Positions 8,706-18,174 of a stretch of 64,000 nucleotides of DNA are shown piece after piece. Positions within the stretch are counted from its first letter, which is position 1. Each line of letters starts with the position of its first letter. Made by a program: the position numbers and the translations under genes. Below the pieces are notes generated by a model. The model made no database searches. It had not been told where the DNA came from and was given only the letters and a program-made list of their open reading frames with translations. Source of the stretch: Actinomycetota bacterium (GTDB lineage: Bacteria; Actinomycetota; Geothermincolia; Geothermincolales; RBG-13-55-18); the NCBI GenBank assembly GCA_014360645.1, contig JACIXD010000008.1, forward strand, positions 108,710 to 172,709, read 5' to 3'.

Positions 8706-9299
8706 ATGCTGGCGCTGCTTGTGTCCCTTGCCCTGGAGCGCATGGAGCCGGAGAGGGAACGGGAGCTGGTGGAAAGGGCACGCTCCTCCCCCGAGGCTTT
8801 CTCCGAACTCTACGAACACTACATGCCCCTGATCTACCGCTATCTCATGAGGAGGGCGGGGAACGCGGAGACCGCGGAGGACCTCACCGCCACCACCTTC
8901 GAGAAGGCGCTGCGCCACTTGGAGAGATTCCAGTGGAAACAGGTATCTTTTTCGGCCTGGCTGTACCGCATCGCCACCAACTGCCTGGTGGACCACTACC
9001 GGCGCGAGGGAAGGCACCGCGAGGCCTCCCTGCAGGACGTGGAGGGGGTGCTCAGGTCTCCCGTGGGGGCGGGCGAGGAGGAAACGGAGAGGGTGGCGTT
9101 GCTCATGGAGCTGGTGCGGCGACTCCCCCTCTCCTACCAGCACGTCCTGGCGTTGAAGTTCTACCAGGGTCTGGATCACGACGAGATGTGCGAGGTGCTC
9201 GGGGTGAGCAGGAAGACCTTGAGCATGAAGATATACCGCAGCCTGCAGGCGTTGCGTAAGGAGGCCGCGGAGGCGGGGCTGCTCGAGGAAGGGATGTGA
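8706..9299 (+). CDS. ECF-type RNA polymerase sigma factor
   Basis: A 197-residue sigma70-family protein. Region 2 is clear at ~28-95 (FSELYEHYMPLIYRYLMRRAGNAE...DLTATTFEKAL, then SAWLYRIATNCLVDHYRR), and region 4 at ~135-185 (RLPLSYQHVLALKFYQGLDHDEMCEVLGVSRKTLSMKIYRSLQALRK, helix-turn-helix). No region 1 or 3, so it is the short ECF class. Start ATG follows GAGAGAGGGGT; ATG 8742 is an alternative. The next gene, starting 6 bases after the stop, encodes a membrane protein with a FecR-like domain, the usual place for a cognate anti-sigma factor. Confidence 0.9.
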   Translation: MLALLVSLALERMEPERERELVERARSSPEAFSELYEHYMPLIYRYLMRRAGNAETAEDLTATTFEKALRHLERFQWKQVSFSAWLYRIATNCLVDHYRREGRHREASLQDVEGVLRSPVGAGEEETERVALLMELVRRLPLSYQHVLALKFYQGLDHDEMCEVLGVSRKTLSMKIYRSLQALRKEAAEAGLLEEGM

Positions 9300-9305
9300 G
9301 GCGGC

Positions 9306-11039
9306 TTGAGGGCGAGGATCAAGGCGGAGCTCATCGCCGGCGCTCTGGAACGGGGCGAGCCGAGCGAGGCGGTGTCCCAGGATCCCGAGCTAAGGGAACT
9401 GGAGCGGCTGGCCTCTCTGCTCGCGGTGGTCTCCCGGTCCGAGCCGGAGCCGTCGCGGGAGGCGCTTGCGCGAATGCGGGAGAGAGTCGAGGAATGCCAG
9501 CGTGGTGTCGCGGAGGAGAGGAGGGCTAGGGAGAGGGACCCCGCCCGTCGCGTGCAGGTCGCGGAGCCCTGGCGCGCGTCCTACGGGATGCTGACGGCGG
9601 CGGCGGTCCTGGCGGCGGTCCTGGTGGTGTCCTCGGTGCTGCTGACAGGTCCGGGAATGGTGATAGTCCCGCCCGCCCTGGAGCTTGCCGAGGCCGAGGC
9701 GTGGGTTTTCGCCACCGCCGGCGTAGAGATAAGGCCGCCGGGCGGGGAATGGTCCCAGGTATCGCCTCCCTTCGTGATGCAGGCCGGGAGCTCCCTTCGC
9801 ATTCCCCGGGGCGTAAGGGCGGAGGTGGCCTTCGGGGGACGCGACCTGGCGCGCCTGGAATCCGGCAGCGAGGCCGACGTGGTTGCGGTGGCGGAGACCG
9901 GGATCTCGGTGCAGCTTCGCCAGGGCAGGGGCTATTTCCGCGCCGAGGGCACTCCCCTGCGGGTTTTCGGAGGTGGGCTGCAGGCGGAGGCGCGCGGTAC
10001 CGTATTCGACCTCGACCTGAGGGGTCCCGACCCCGTGCTGCTGGCGCTCGAGGACGAGGTGGCGGTGGAGATCCTGCAGGGAGGGACGGGCAGCCTGGTG
10101 GTGGCGGAGGGGGAGGTCTTCGCCCTGCCCGACCTTTTGGGAGAAGGGGATCCCGCGGCGCTGGTCGGGGAGACGGGGCCGGAAAGACTGCTCGACGAGT
10201 GGCTGCTCTGGAACCGCCTCATCGACCGGCAAAGGGGTTGGAGCGTGGGCGTGCTCTCGGACGTGGAGGGTTCGGTCGCGGGGTGGCCGGCTATCGCGGA
10301 GCTGGGATCGGATGACGGGCGGCAACCGGCTCCCGCTCCCCCGCCGGATGGGGACGGCGGGGAGGACGGTCAGGACGGGGGGCAGGACGGAGAGGAGAGA
10401 AAACCCACCCTCTCCCTGCAGGGGACGGTGCAGGGTTCCGGCGTCGCCCTCTCCTGGGAGGTAAGGGACGGCACGGCGCAGGAGTTCATCCTCCTGCGCG
10501 CCGAGGGAAGAGAGCCCGCCTATCCCGGGGACGTGCTTGCCCGCCTGGCGGGCGGCGCGAGGAGCTACCTGGACTCGAGGGTGGAGCCCGGGGTCTCCTA
10601 TATCTACCGGGTCGCAGTGCGATATGGAGGCGGCATCGTCTACAGCAACGGCGTCAGGCTTTCCATCCCCGCGGTCAAGCCGGCGATCGCCCTGAGCGGC
10701 AGGGTCATCGACGGAGGAGGGGGGAGGCCGGTGATCGAGCTGACCTGGCACGTGGATGGAGACCCGCGGGCGGAATCCCACGTGTTGGTAAGAGGGCTGG
10801 GGGAACAGAACCCGCAATATCCTCCCTTTGGAAACATGCTCTCCTGGAGTTTCCCGGCCGGCAGCAGCGACTATAAATATATAGATGATGACCTGTACAT
10901 GGGCTACACGTACAACTATCGCATCTACGCCGTCAGGGACGGAAACGTGGTCCTGCAGTCCAACCTCGTTTCCGTTTACGTGGACACCTCGGTGCTCCTC
11001 AAGGGAGGTGAGGCCGCCGGCTCGTCCGGTTCCCGGTAA
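9306..11039 (+). CDS. Membrane anti-sigma-like protein with FecR and fibronectin-type domains
   Basis: About 577 residues starting at TTG 9306, directly after the sigma gene, with GTGAGG upstream. The N-terminal ~95 residues are charged and cytoplasmic-looking, residues ~97-118 (MLTAAAVLAAVLVVSSVLLTG) form one membrane span, and residues ~135-285 match a FecR-type sensor domain (EAWVFATAGVEIRPPGGEW, RGYFRAEGTPLRVFGGGLQAEARGTVFDLDL). An acidic linker (GEDGQDGGQDGEE) leads to two fibronectin-III-like domains (LSWEVRDGTAQEFILLRAEG and ELTWHVDGDPRAESHVLVRG). I infer that it holds the sigma factor at the membrane and senses an outside signal. The start codon is uncertain. Confidence 0.7.
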   Translation: MRARIKAELIAGALERGEPSEAVSQDPELRELERLASLLAVVSRSEPEPSREALARMRERVEECQRGVAEERRARERDPARRVQVAEPWRASYGMLTAAAVLAAVLVVSSVLLTGPGMVIVPPALELAEAEAWVFATAGVEIRPPGGEWSQVSPPFVMQAGSSLRIPRGVRAEVAFGGRDLARLESGSEADVVAVAETGISVQLRQGRGYFRAEGTPLRVFGGGLQAEARGTVFDLDLRGPDPVLLALEDEVAVEILQGGTGSLVVAEGEVFALPDLLGEGDPAALVGETGPERLLDEWLLWNRLIDRQRGWSVGVLSDVEGSVAGWPAIAELGSDDGRQPAPAPPPDGDGGEDGQDGGQDGEERKPTLSLQGTVQGSGVALSWEVRDGTAQEFILLRAEGREPAYPGDVLARLAGGARSYLDSRVEPGVSYIYRVAVRYGGGIVYSNGVRLSIPAVKPAIALSGRVIDGGGGRPVIELTWHVDGDPRAESHVLVRGLGEQNPQYPPFGNMLSWSFPAGSSDYKYIDDDLYMGYTYNYRIYAVRDGNVVLQSNLVSVYVDTSVLLKGGEAAGSSGSR

Positions 11040-11215
11040 GGGAGGCCATAATACCCGCCGCGATAAAGGGTGTCGGTCGAGGGAAAGGGCTTTGAGGAGG
11101 TTGCAGATGATACTCACCTTGCCCCGAACAACCGTTGCCGGCAAAGGATATCGCGCGGGAGGGGCGATCGATCGCGGGGAGTCCCGGCGTTCGTCCGGGG
11201 TCCGGTAGCGTTTCG

Positions 11216-11244
11216 TTGACTATCAACCTGGCGGAGTCTAAACT
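11216..11244 (+). promoter_or_regulatory. Strong sigma70-like promoter for tatA-tatC
   Basis: TTGACT (11216-11221) and TAAACT (11239-11244) are separated by exactly 17 bp, ~90 bp upstream of tatA. The preceding interval from 11040 shows no other feature. Confidence 0.7.
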
Positions 11245-11333
11245 GTTTTAACGTGCCGTTTAGGCGGTTTGACGGCGCGGCGCCGCAAGGCCCGCGGCCG
11301 ATCTCCATAAGCGAGGAAAGGAGGGTGAGGTAA

Positions 11334-11561
11334 ATGCTCGCGCTGTTTCAGAGCTTCGGCCTTCCCGAACTGGGCGTCATCCTTCTCATAGCGCTCATCA
11401 TCTTCGGGCCGGCGCAGCTCCCCAAGATAGGGCGCTCCGTGGGTAAAGCCATCCGGGAGTTCAGGGAATCCAGCTCCGAGGTATCGAAGGCCATACAGGA
11501 AGGCATAGAGGGCGGCGACGAGGAGAAGAAGAGCAAGAAGAAGGCGGAAGAGGACGAATAG
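11334..11561 (+). CDS. tatA: Sec-independent translocase subunit TatA/E
   Basis: A 75-residue protein with the TatA plan: short periplasmic N-terminus, one membrane helix (LGVILLIALIIFGP), the hinge FGPAQLPKIGRSVGKAIREFRES forming an amphipathic helix, and a Lys/Glu-rich tail. TatA oligomers form the pore that passes folded twin-arginine substrates. Start ATG follows AAAGGAGGGTGAGG. It heads a gene set with tatC, fdhE and a formate dehydrogenase whose large subunit has a twin-arginine signal, which is the obvious client. A separate tatB is not seen; single-TatA systems are common in Gram-positive lineages. Confidence 0.93.
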   Translation: MLALFQSFGLPELGVILLIALIIFGPAQLPKIGRSVGKAIREFRESSSEVSKAIQEGIEGGDEEKKSKKKAEEDE

Positions 11562-11636
11562 ACGGTCTCGCTCACGCCGGCTCTCAGTCTGCACCTCACG
11601 CGGCAACTCCCATCTCCCGTCACACCGGAGGCTGTA

Positions 11637-12395
11637 TTGGCCGACCGCAAGATGACCATCATCGAGCACCTCGAGGAACTGAGGAGGCGCATCATCGTCA
11701 TGCTTCTGTCCCTCGGGGTGGCGGTATGCGTGGGTTACGTTTTTTCCTGGGACATCCTCGATTTCCTCAAGCGGCCGGCCGCCAGGGCGGACATCCCCCT
11801 GAACCTTTACTACCAGACGGTGCTCGAACCCTTCATGGTGCGCTTCAGGATCGCCATGTACGCGGCCATCGTGCTGGCGCTTCCCGTCATCCTCTACGAG
11901 GTCATCGCCTACATCGCCCCGGCGCTGCGCAAGCGCGAGAAGCGCTTCATGTACACCGCCCTTTTCTTCATCATCGTCTTCTTCCTGGGCGGAGTGGCCT
12001 TCTGTTATGCGTATATCCTTCCCGTGGGCCTGAAGTGGCTGACGGGCCAGGCAGGAGGGAGGATAAGCCCGGTGCTCATGGCGGGCCAGTACATCAGCCT
12101 GGTGGCGCTGCTCATGGTGGCGGTGGGCCTATCCTTCGAGACTCCCCTGGTGGTGTGGTTGGTGGTGCGCCTGGGGATCGTCACCCCGCAGAGGTTGCAC
12201 AAGAACTGGCGTTACGCGGTGGTCATCATCCTCTGCTTCGCCGCCCTCATCACCCCCGACTGGAACCCCATCACCATGATGCTGGTGGCGGTGCCCATGT
12301 TCTTCCTCTACGAGGGGAGTATACTCTTCGCCATGCTGGGAAGGAGGGGGGCAGAGAGACGGAAGGAGGCCCTGGAGGAGGAGTCGGAGGAGTAA
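11637..12395 (+). CDS. tatC: Sec-independent translocase subunit TatC
   Basis: A 252-residue polytopic protein with the TatC signature: N-terminal MTIIEHLEELRRRIIVMLLSLGV (the signal-peptide-binding face), YQTVLEPFMVRFRIAMYAAIVLALPVILYEVIAYIAPAL, and six hydrophobic segments. TatC recognises the RR motif and recruits TatA. Start is TTG 11637, six bases after a GGAGG; no ATG fits better. It lies 75 bp after tatA and about 100 bp before fdhE, so it is likely co-transcribed with both. Confidence 0.93.
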   Translation: MADRKMTIIEHLEELRRRIIVMLLSLGVAVCVGYVFSWDILDFLKRPAARADIPLNLYYQTVLEPFMVRFRIAMYAAIVLALPVILYEVIAYIAPALRKREKRFMYTALFFIIVFFLGGVAFCYAYILPVGLKWLTGQAGGRISPVLMAGQYISLVALLMVAVGLSFETPLVVWLVVRLGIVTPQRLHKNWRYAVVIILCFAALITPDWNPITMMLVAVPMFFLYEGSILFAMLGRRGAERRKEALEEESEE

Positions 12396-12498
12396 CATGC
12401 CCTCGCGACCTCGATGCCGCTGGGCCGTATGGCAGGTGGAAGGTACTGCAGTATTTGAGATAGGCGTGAAAGCCGGCACATAAAGGAGGTAGGTCAAC

Positions 12499-13392
12499 AT
12501 CGGCGATTTCAACCTGAAGCAGCGCAAGATCAACAAGAGCCTGGTGACCCGCACGGCCAGGTCGTACGTGGCGTCAAATCCCCGGCTCAAGGGAGTGATG
12601 GGGCTGTACCGCGAGGTGTTCTCGGTGCAGCGCAGGCTCTCGCAGCGCATACCCGACCGGCTGCCCCACCTCGAGGAACAGCAGGCGCACAAGCTCATCG
12701 AGGAAGGCAAGCCGCTCATCGAGACCGGGGAGATGGCCGTGGATGTCGCCCTGGCGGAGGAGCTGATGAGGGAACTGGCGGAGGTGCTGAGGAAAAAGAG
12801 CGAGTCCTCCCTCGAGAACCTGGACGCGTTCCTCTCCCGCGAGCTGGACGGCGAGGGGCTTCGCGCTCTCATCGAGGCCTTCCTGGAGCGTGACGACGAG
12901 GAGTTCCTGCGTCTGGCGGAGGGCTATTCGCTGGAGCCCGCGGTGCTCTACATGCTGGTGCATATGACCATGGCGCCGTTTTTCTGGAAGGCAGCGGGCG
13001 CCATGGCCCGCAAAGCCGACCTCGACCAGGTTCCGAGGGGACGGTGCCCGGTATGCGGCGACCTGCCCATCATGGGTTTCCTGCGCTCGCAGGACGGCCT
13101 GCGGGTCCTGGAATGTTCCCTGTGCGGGTCGCGCTGGGGGATCCCGCGCATCATGTGCCCCTTCTGCATGAACATCGACCAGGGAAAGCTGAAGTACATC
13201 TTCGTGGAGGGCGACGACAGGAAAAGGGCATACCTTTGCGAGAAGTGCGGCAGGTACCTCAAGGTGTCCACGGCGCCGGGAGAGCGGGACGAGGAGTTCG
13301 TCATCCCCCTCGAGGACCTCGCCACCGCTCATCTAGACCTGGCGGCGGAGGAAAAGGGTTACGAGCGCGGCTGCCGCACGGTGTTTTCTTGA
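12499..13392 (+). CDS. fdhE: Formate dehydrogenase accessory protein FdhE, probable non-canonical AUC start
   Basis: About 297 residues. The C-terminal half has four CxxC pairs (CPVCGDLP, CSLCGSRW, CPFCMNID, CEKCGRYL), the rubredoxin-like iron-binding fold of FdhE, which matures Tat-exported respiratory formate dehydrogenases. The N-terminal half is helical. The start is odd: a perfect AAAGGAGGT (12482-12490) is followed 8 bases later by ATC GGC GAT TTC in the open frame, with no ATG, GTG or TTG near; the first conventional codon, GTG 12544, has no ribosome binding site. I therefore place the start at ATC 12499; a base error in an ATG is the alternative. The protein continues past it in frame (GDFNLKQRKINKSLVTRTARSY). 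Confidence 0.85.
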   Translation: MGDFNLKQRKINKSLVTRTARSYVASNPRLKGVMGLYREVFSVQRRLSQRIPDRLPHLEEQQAHKLIEEGKPLIETGEMAVDVALAEELMRELAEVLRKKSESSLENLDAFLSRELDGEGLRALIEAFLERDDEEFLRLAEGYSLEPAVLYMLVHMTMAPFFWKAAGAMARKADLDQVPRGRCPVCGDLPIMGFLRSQDGLRVLECSLCGSRWGIPRIMCPFCMNIDQGKLKYIFVEGDDRKRAYLCEKCGRYLKVSTAPGERDEEFVIPLEDLATAHLDLAAEEKGYERGCRTVFS

Positions 13393-13459
13393 GATCCAAA
13401 AGAGCAACCGCATCTCGTGCCGCTGCCCGCGGGCCGCGCGCTCCGGTTGCGGAAACAAG

Positions 13460-13489
13460 TTGCCTTACGGTGAAATTCGATAGTATAAT
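13460..13489 (+). promoter_or_regulatory. Promoter of the formate dehydrogenase operon
   Basis: TTGCCT (13460-13465) and a consensus TATAAT (13484-13489), separated by 18 bp, lie downstream of fdhE and 320 bp upstream of fdhA, so the operon would have a leader of about 300 nt. Confidence 0.6.
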
Positions 13490-13807
13490 GCTCCCGATTT
13501 GATGTCAGTTTGATCGAGGGTCATGCCGAGGGCCCGGAAGGGCCGGGATCGAACGGCAAGGGAGGTCTGAAAAGCCAGGCCAGTGCTGCATGTATGTCCT
13601 GGCGGGTGGATCATAGAGGTTAAGCGCCGTTCCAGACGGTGATAAACCGCTTTTATCCGTTCCTTGAAAATCTGGTGGGCTTCCGGCGCGCATGTGGGGA
13701 AATCAAATCCCGTGCGGGTTTTATATATATATATGCGTAATGCACAGTATGCAGTATAGTCGCTTTTTTGGAGGTACAGGATTCGACCTAGGAAAGTGGG
13801 GGGAAGT
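13490..13807 (+). other. Long, structured-looking leader of the fdhA operon
   Basis: About 300 nt without a gene between a good promoter and fdhA. It contains potential stems (GGCCC-GGAA-GGGCC at ~13533-13546, enclosed by TGCCG/CGGCA) and ends in an AT-rich tract (TTTATATATATATAT) before the GGGGGAAG ribosome binding site. Length and pairing suggest a regulatory leader; I could not match it to a riboswitch family by eye. Confidence 0.35.
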
Positions 13808-16800
13808 ATGGAACTTTCGCGAAGAAGTTTCCTCAAGCTGTCGGGCGCCGGCATAGGCGTCACCGCCCTCGCCCAGCTCGGGTTCTCCACCACCGCCCTC
13901 GCCGCTGCCGAGGAGCTTCGCATCAGCGAGGCCAGCGAGAGCACCACGGTATGCCCCTACTGCTCCGTGGGCTGCTCCGCCATCGTCAGCGTGAAGGATG
14001 GCAAGGTGGTGGGCTTGGAGGGCCTTCCAGACAGCCCCGTGAACCGGGCGAGCCTCTGCTCCAAGGGGCAGTCCATCTACCAGATCGCCAACAACGACCG
14101 CCGGCTCACCAAGGTGCGCTACCGCGCCCCCGGGGCCACGGACTGGGAGGAGAAGACCTGGGAGGAGGCCATCCCCAGGATTGCCCGCCTCATCAAGGAC
14201 ACCCGAGACGCCACCTTCGTGGAGACGGAGGAGGTGGACGGGAACAAGGTCACGGTGAACCGCTGCGAGGGCATCGCCCAGCTGGGAGGGGCAGCCCTGG
14301 ACAACGAGGAATGCTACCTGGCCGTCAAGTTCGCCCGCGGCCTCGGCCTGGTGTACATCGAACACCAGGCCCGTATATGACACTCGGCCACAGTCGCCGG
14401 TCTCGGCGGCACGTACGGCCGGGGAGCCATGACCAACCACTACATCGACCTCAAGAACGCCGACGTTTTCATGATCTGCGGCGCTAACCCCAGCGAGAAC
14501 CATCCCGTCTCTTGGCGGTGGATGGAAAAGGCTAGGGAGGAGCGCGACGCCAAGATCATCGTGGTGGACCCGCGCTTCACCCGCTCCGCGGCGCGCGCGG
14601 ACCTCTTCTCCTTCATCCGCCCCGGCACCGACATCGCCTTCTTCGGGGCGCTGATCAAGTACGCCATCGACAAGAACTACATCAACTGGGAGTACGTGCA
14701 GAACTACACCAACGCCCCCATCCTGGTCAACCCGGACTTCAAGGGGCCCGGTGAGCTGGACGGCTACTTCAGCGGCTACGACAAGGAGAAGAGGAAGTAC
14801 GACACCAAGACCTGGACCTACCAGGCCGGCCCCGACGGCAACCCCGTCCGGGTACAGCTCATCCCCATCGCCGAGGACCCGACCTTCCCAGGCAGGGGGG
14901 TGCCCACCGGCCCCAAGGACTCCAACGGGAACTACATCCCCAACGACGACGCGGCCATCGCGGGCTCCGTTTTCGCCAAGCTCAAGGAGCACTTCTCCCG
15001 CTACACCTACGACGGGCCCGACAGCGTGGTGGCCAAGGTCTGCGGCATGGATCCCGCCAAGTTCAAGGAGATCGCCGAGTGCTACTGCGGCATCACCTGC
15101 AAACGGGAGAAGAGCGGCAACCTCATGTACGCCATGGGGCTGACGCAGTTCACCTTCGGGACGGAGAAGATACGCACCTTCGCCATCCTGCAGGCGCTGC
15201 TCGGCAACACCGGCATGCCCGGCGGGGGCATCAACGCCCTGCGCGGGGAGTCCAACGTCCAGGGCTCCACGGACTTCGCGCTCCTCTCCCACATCCTCTG
15301 CGGGTATATGACCGTGCCCAACTCGAGCGACCACCCCGACCGCGGCAAGTACCTGGAGAAGACAACCCCCAAGGTGGGCATCTGGACCTGGCAGCCCCGC
15401 TTCTTCAACAGCTACCTCATGGCCTACTACGGCCCCTATGCCAAAAAGGAGGGGCTGGACAAGGCCTACGAACTGCATCCCAAGGTGAAGAAGGGCAAGA
15501 ACTACACCCATATCGCGCTCTTCGAGGACATGTACGCGGGCATCATCAAGGGCCTCATCGCCTGGGGGCAGAACCCGGGGGTCGGTGGACCCAACTGCAA
15601 CCTGGAGTACGCCGCCATGGACAAGCTGGACTGGCTGGTGGCCGCGGACCTCTGGGACACCGATAGCATGAACTTCTGGCGCCGCCCCGGGGCCGACCCC
15701 AAGGCCATCCAGACCGAGGTGTGGGCGCTTCCCGCCGCCTCCTCGGTGGAGAAGCCGGGGTCGGTCTCCAACTCCGGAAGGATGGCCCAGTACCGTTGGA
15801 AGGCGGTGGAGCCCCCCGGGGACGCCATGCCCGACGCCTTCATGATCCACCAGATCATGAAGGCGGTAAAGGAGCTCTACCGCGCCGAGGGAGGCAAGGG
15901 CAAGGAGAGCATATCCGAGCTCTTCTGGGCCTACGACGAGGACGAGCACGGCGATCCCGACCTGGACCAGGTGCAGATGGAGATCAGCGGATTCACCTGG
16001 CCTGAGGGCGAGTTCAGCTGGGACAAGGCCTTCGAGAAGCCGGTCTTCGGCTTCGGATCCCTAAAAGACGACGGCTCCACCGCCTCCGGCAATTGGATCT
16101 ACTGCGGGCAGTGGGCGAGCGACGCCGACGTGGAGACCGCGGCCAAGATCCTGGGCATCGACGGCCAGCTCCCCAAAGGGGATGATGGCAAGGTCAAGAT
16201 ACCCCGCTCCAAGCAGGCCAAGGAGTGGAACGGCATTCCCTTCAACAAAGGGCAGTGGCACTTCCAGAAGACCCCCGTCTACTGGCTGGGCAAGGACGGG
16301 CAGACCATCTACACCGACAAGGACAGCGCCCCCGCCGACGCCAGGAAGATCAACGTGGGCACCTACCCGGTGTGGGCCTGGGCTTGGCCCCTCAACCGGC
16401 GCATCATCTACAACCGCAATTCGGTTGACTGGTCGGGCAAGCCCTTCGCCCCGGACAAGGCCCTCTTCACCTTCAAGGACGACGACAACCTGGGGATGAA
16501 GAACGACGTGCCCGACTTCTACACCCAGCCGAGCACCGACCCCGCTTTCCCGCCGGAGCTGGTGGGCAAGGCCACCATGCGCACGCGCTCGGGGGCCAAC
16601 TCCTTCTTCATGAACCGAGAGCCGGGCGCCCTGGTGGCGCGCCTGTTCTCCAACTCCCTGGCGGAGGGCCCCTTCCCCGAGCACTACGAGCCCCGAGAGA
16701 GCCCGGTCAAAAACATGCTCTCCAGCGTGCAGAACAACCCGGCCATCGTGCTGGAATGGCCCTCGGCCAAGGAGGAGCCGGAGAAGTGGGGCTTCGCCGA

Positions 16801-17254
16801 GGTAGGCGATCCCAGGTACCCCTACGTGTGCACCACCTATCGGGTCACCGAGCACTGGCAGGCGGGCCAGATGACCCGCAACAACTCCTGGCTGTGTGAG
16901 GCCATGCCCGAGAACTTCATCGAGATCTCGGTGGAGCTCGCAGATGAGCTGGGGATCAAGAAGGGCGATCTGGTGGAGCTGGAGAGCGTGCGTGGAAAGG
17001 TGCAGGGGGTGGCGGTGGTGACCACCCGACTGAAGCCCCTGGAGATCGGGGACAACGGCAGCACCAGGAAGGTGCACGTGGTGGGGATGACCTGGCACTA
17101 CGGGTTCATCGGCCTGGCCACCGGCGGCCCGGAGAGAAACGGCATCTCCAAGAAGAACTACGCCGCCAACCAGCTAACCCCCCACGTGGGCGATCCCAAC
17201 ACCACCATCCCCGAGTACAAGGCGTTCCTCGTGAACCTGAGGAAGGTGAAGTGA
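13808..17254 (+). CDS. fdhA: Formate dehydrogenase catalytic subunit, selenocysteine-containing, Tat-exported
   Basis: One 1148-residue protein read through an in-frame TGA at 14378-14380 as selenocysteine 191. Residues 1-35 are a twin-arginine signal (SRRSFLK at 4-10, then a hydrophobic stretch to LAAAEE). Cys49, Cys52, Cys56 and Cys84 ligate the N-terminal 4Fe-4S cluster. The active site reads EHQARI-U-HSATVAGL, as in FdnG-type enzymes; downstream are molybdopterin-guanine-dinucleotide binding blocks (FMICGANPSENHPVSWRWM, GGGINALRGESNVQGSTD). It oxidises formate to CO2 with Mo or W. The protein is ~130 residues longer than FdnG. Start ATG 13808 follows GGGGGAAGT; GTG 13796 is a possible alternative. 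The stop is 1 base before fdhB. The two halves look like separate genes if TGA is read as stop. Confidence 0.95.
14378..14409 (+). promoter_or_regulatory. Selenocysteine UGA codon and bacterial SECIS hairpin of fdhA
   Basis: After the TGA (14378-14380) a 5 bp stem CGCCG/CGGCG (14395-14399 with 14404-14408) closes a GTCT loop. The GGUCU run occupies offsets 22-26 counted from the U of UGA, the same offset as in the E. coli fdhF element bound by SelB. This is direct sequence support for recoding. Confidence 0.88.
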
Positions 17255-17255
17255 T

Positions 17256-18173
17256 ATGGCTAACCCGACGGACAAGGCGATCCTCTTCGACGCCAGCAAG
17301 TGCACGGGGTGCCGCGCCTGCCAGGTGGCCTGCAAGAACTGGAACCAGCGCACCTACACCAGGACGGACTGCGACGGCACCTACGAGAACCCCCTGGAGC
17401 TCACCGCTCAGTGCTGGATGCGCATCCTCTTCAACGAGCCCGAGAAGCGCCCGGCCTCAGACGACGAGCTCTACTGGTACTTCACCAAGTACCAGTGCAT
17501 GCACTGCACCGACGCCACCTGCGTGAAGGTGTGCCCCTCCGGGGCTACCAAGAAGCACAAGGTCTCCGACGACGACCCCGAGCCCTGGCTGGTCAAGACC
17601 GACCCCAAGCAGTGCATAGGCTGCAACTACTGCGTGGCCACTTGCCCCTTCCAGGCCTGCCGCTACGACCAGGCCGAGAAGGCCATCGACCGCTGCGTGC
17701 TCTGCTTCGACCGCATCACCCAGGACCCCGGGGCCTTCCCCACTCCGGAGCAGGCATCCCCGGACCTGGACAAGGCCCCCGACCCGGTGCCCTCGCGCAA
17801 CCGCCCCGCCTGCGTGCAGACCTGCACCTCCGGGGCCCTGGACTTCGGCACCCGGGAGGAGATGGTTAAGAAGGCCGAGGAGCGCGCCGCCTTCCTCAAG
17901 AGCGAGCGCGGGGTCCAGAAAGCCCAGGTCTACGGACTGGACCAGGTGGGCGGCCTGCACTACATCTACGTGCTCGAGGACGACCCCGCCCTCTACCGTC
18001 TACCGGCCAAGCCCTCGGTTCCCGCCGGGGTCACGGTGTGGGAGACCCTGGTCAAGCCCGGCGCTCCCTGGGGCGGCCTGGCCTTGGTGGGCTTGGCGGC
18101 CGCGGCCGGCGTGGGCTACGTGATCAACAAGCGCAACGAAGGCCTGGAGCGAGAGGCAGGAGGGGGTGAATAG
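17256..18173 (+). CDS. fdhB: Formate dehydrogenase iron-sulfur subunit with C-terminal membrane anchor
   Basis: A 305-residue ferredoxin-type electron-transfer subunit like FdnH. Four cysteine groups are visible: CTGCRACQVACKNW near residue 18, CMHCTDATCVKVCP, CIGCNYCVATCPFQAC with CVLCFDR, and CVQTCTSGAL, enough for four 4Fe-4S clusters when paired. Residues ~270-292 (WGGLALVGLAAAAGVGYVI) are one hydrophobic helix followed by NKRNE, which would hold the subunit on the outer face beside the Tat-exported FdhA. It starts 1 base after fdhA and ends 1 base before rnfC. No FdnI-type cytochrome b gene follows; rnfC and rnfD take that place. Confidence 0.93.
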   Translation: MANPTDKAILFDASKCTGCRACQVACKNWNQRTYTRTDCDGTYENPLELTAQCWMRILFNEPEKRPASDDELYWYFTKYQCMHCTDATCVKVCPSGATKKHKVSDDDPEPWLVKTDPKQCIGCNYCVATCPFQACRYDQAEKAIDRCVLCFDRITQDPGAFPTPEQASPDLDKAPDPVPSRNRPACVQTCTSGALDFGTREEMVKKAEERAAFLKSERGVQKAQVYGLDQVGGLHYIYVLEDDPALYRLPAKPSVPAGVTVWETLVKPGAPWGGLALVGLAAAAGVGYVINKRNEGLEREAGGGE

Positions 18174-18174
18174 C

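Noticed and set aside
7321..8781. A 486-residue minus-strand frame spanning the gap before the sigma factor
   Set aside because: Runs antisense into two real genes and translates to low-complexity sequence.
13721..15949. A 742-residue minus-strand frame opposite fdhA
   Set aside because: GC-rich antisense shadow of a clearly coding gene.
14429..17254. A separate oxidoreductase gene starting at an internal ATG after the TGA
   Set aside because: The upstream frame, conserved active-site context and SECIS hairpin show one selenoprotein.
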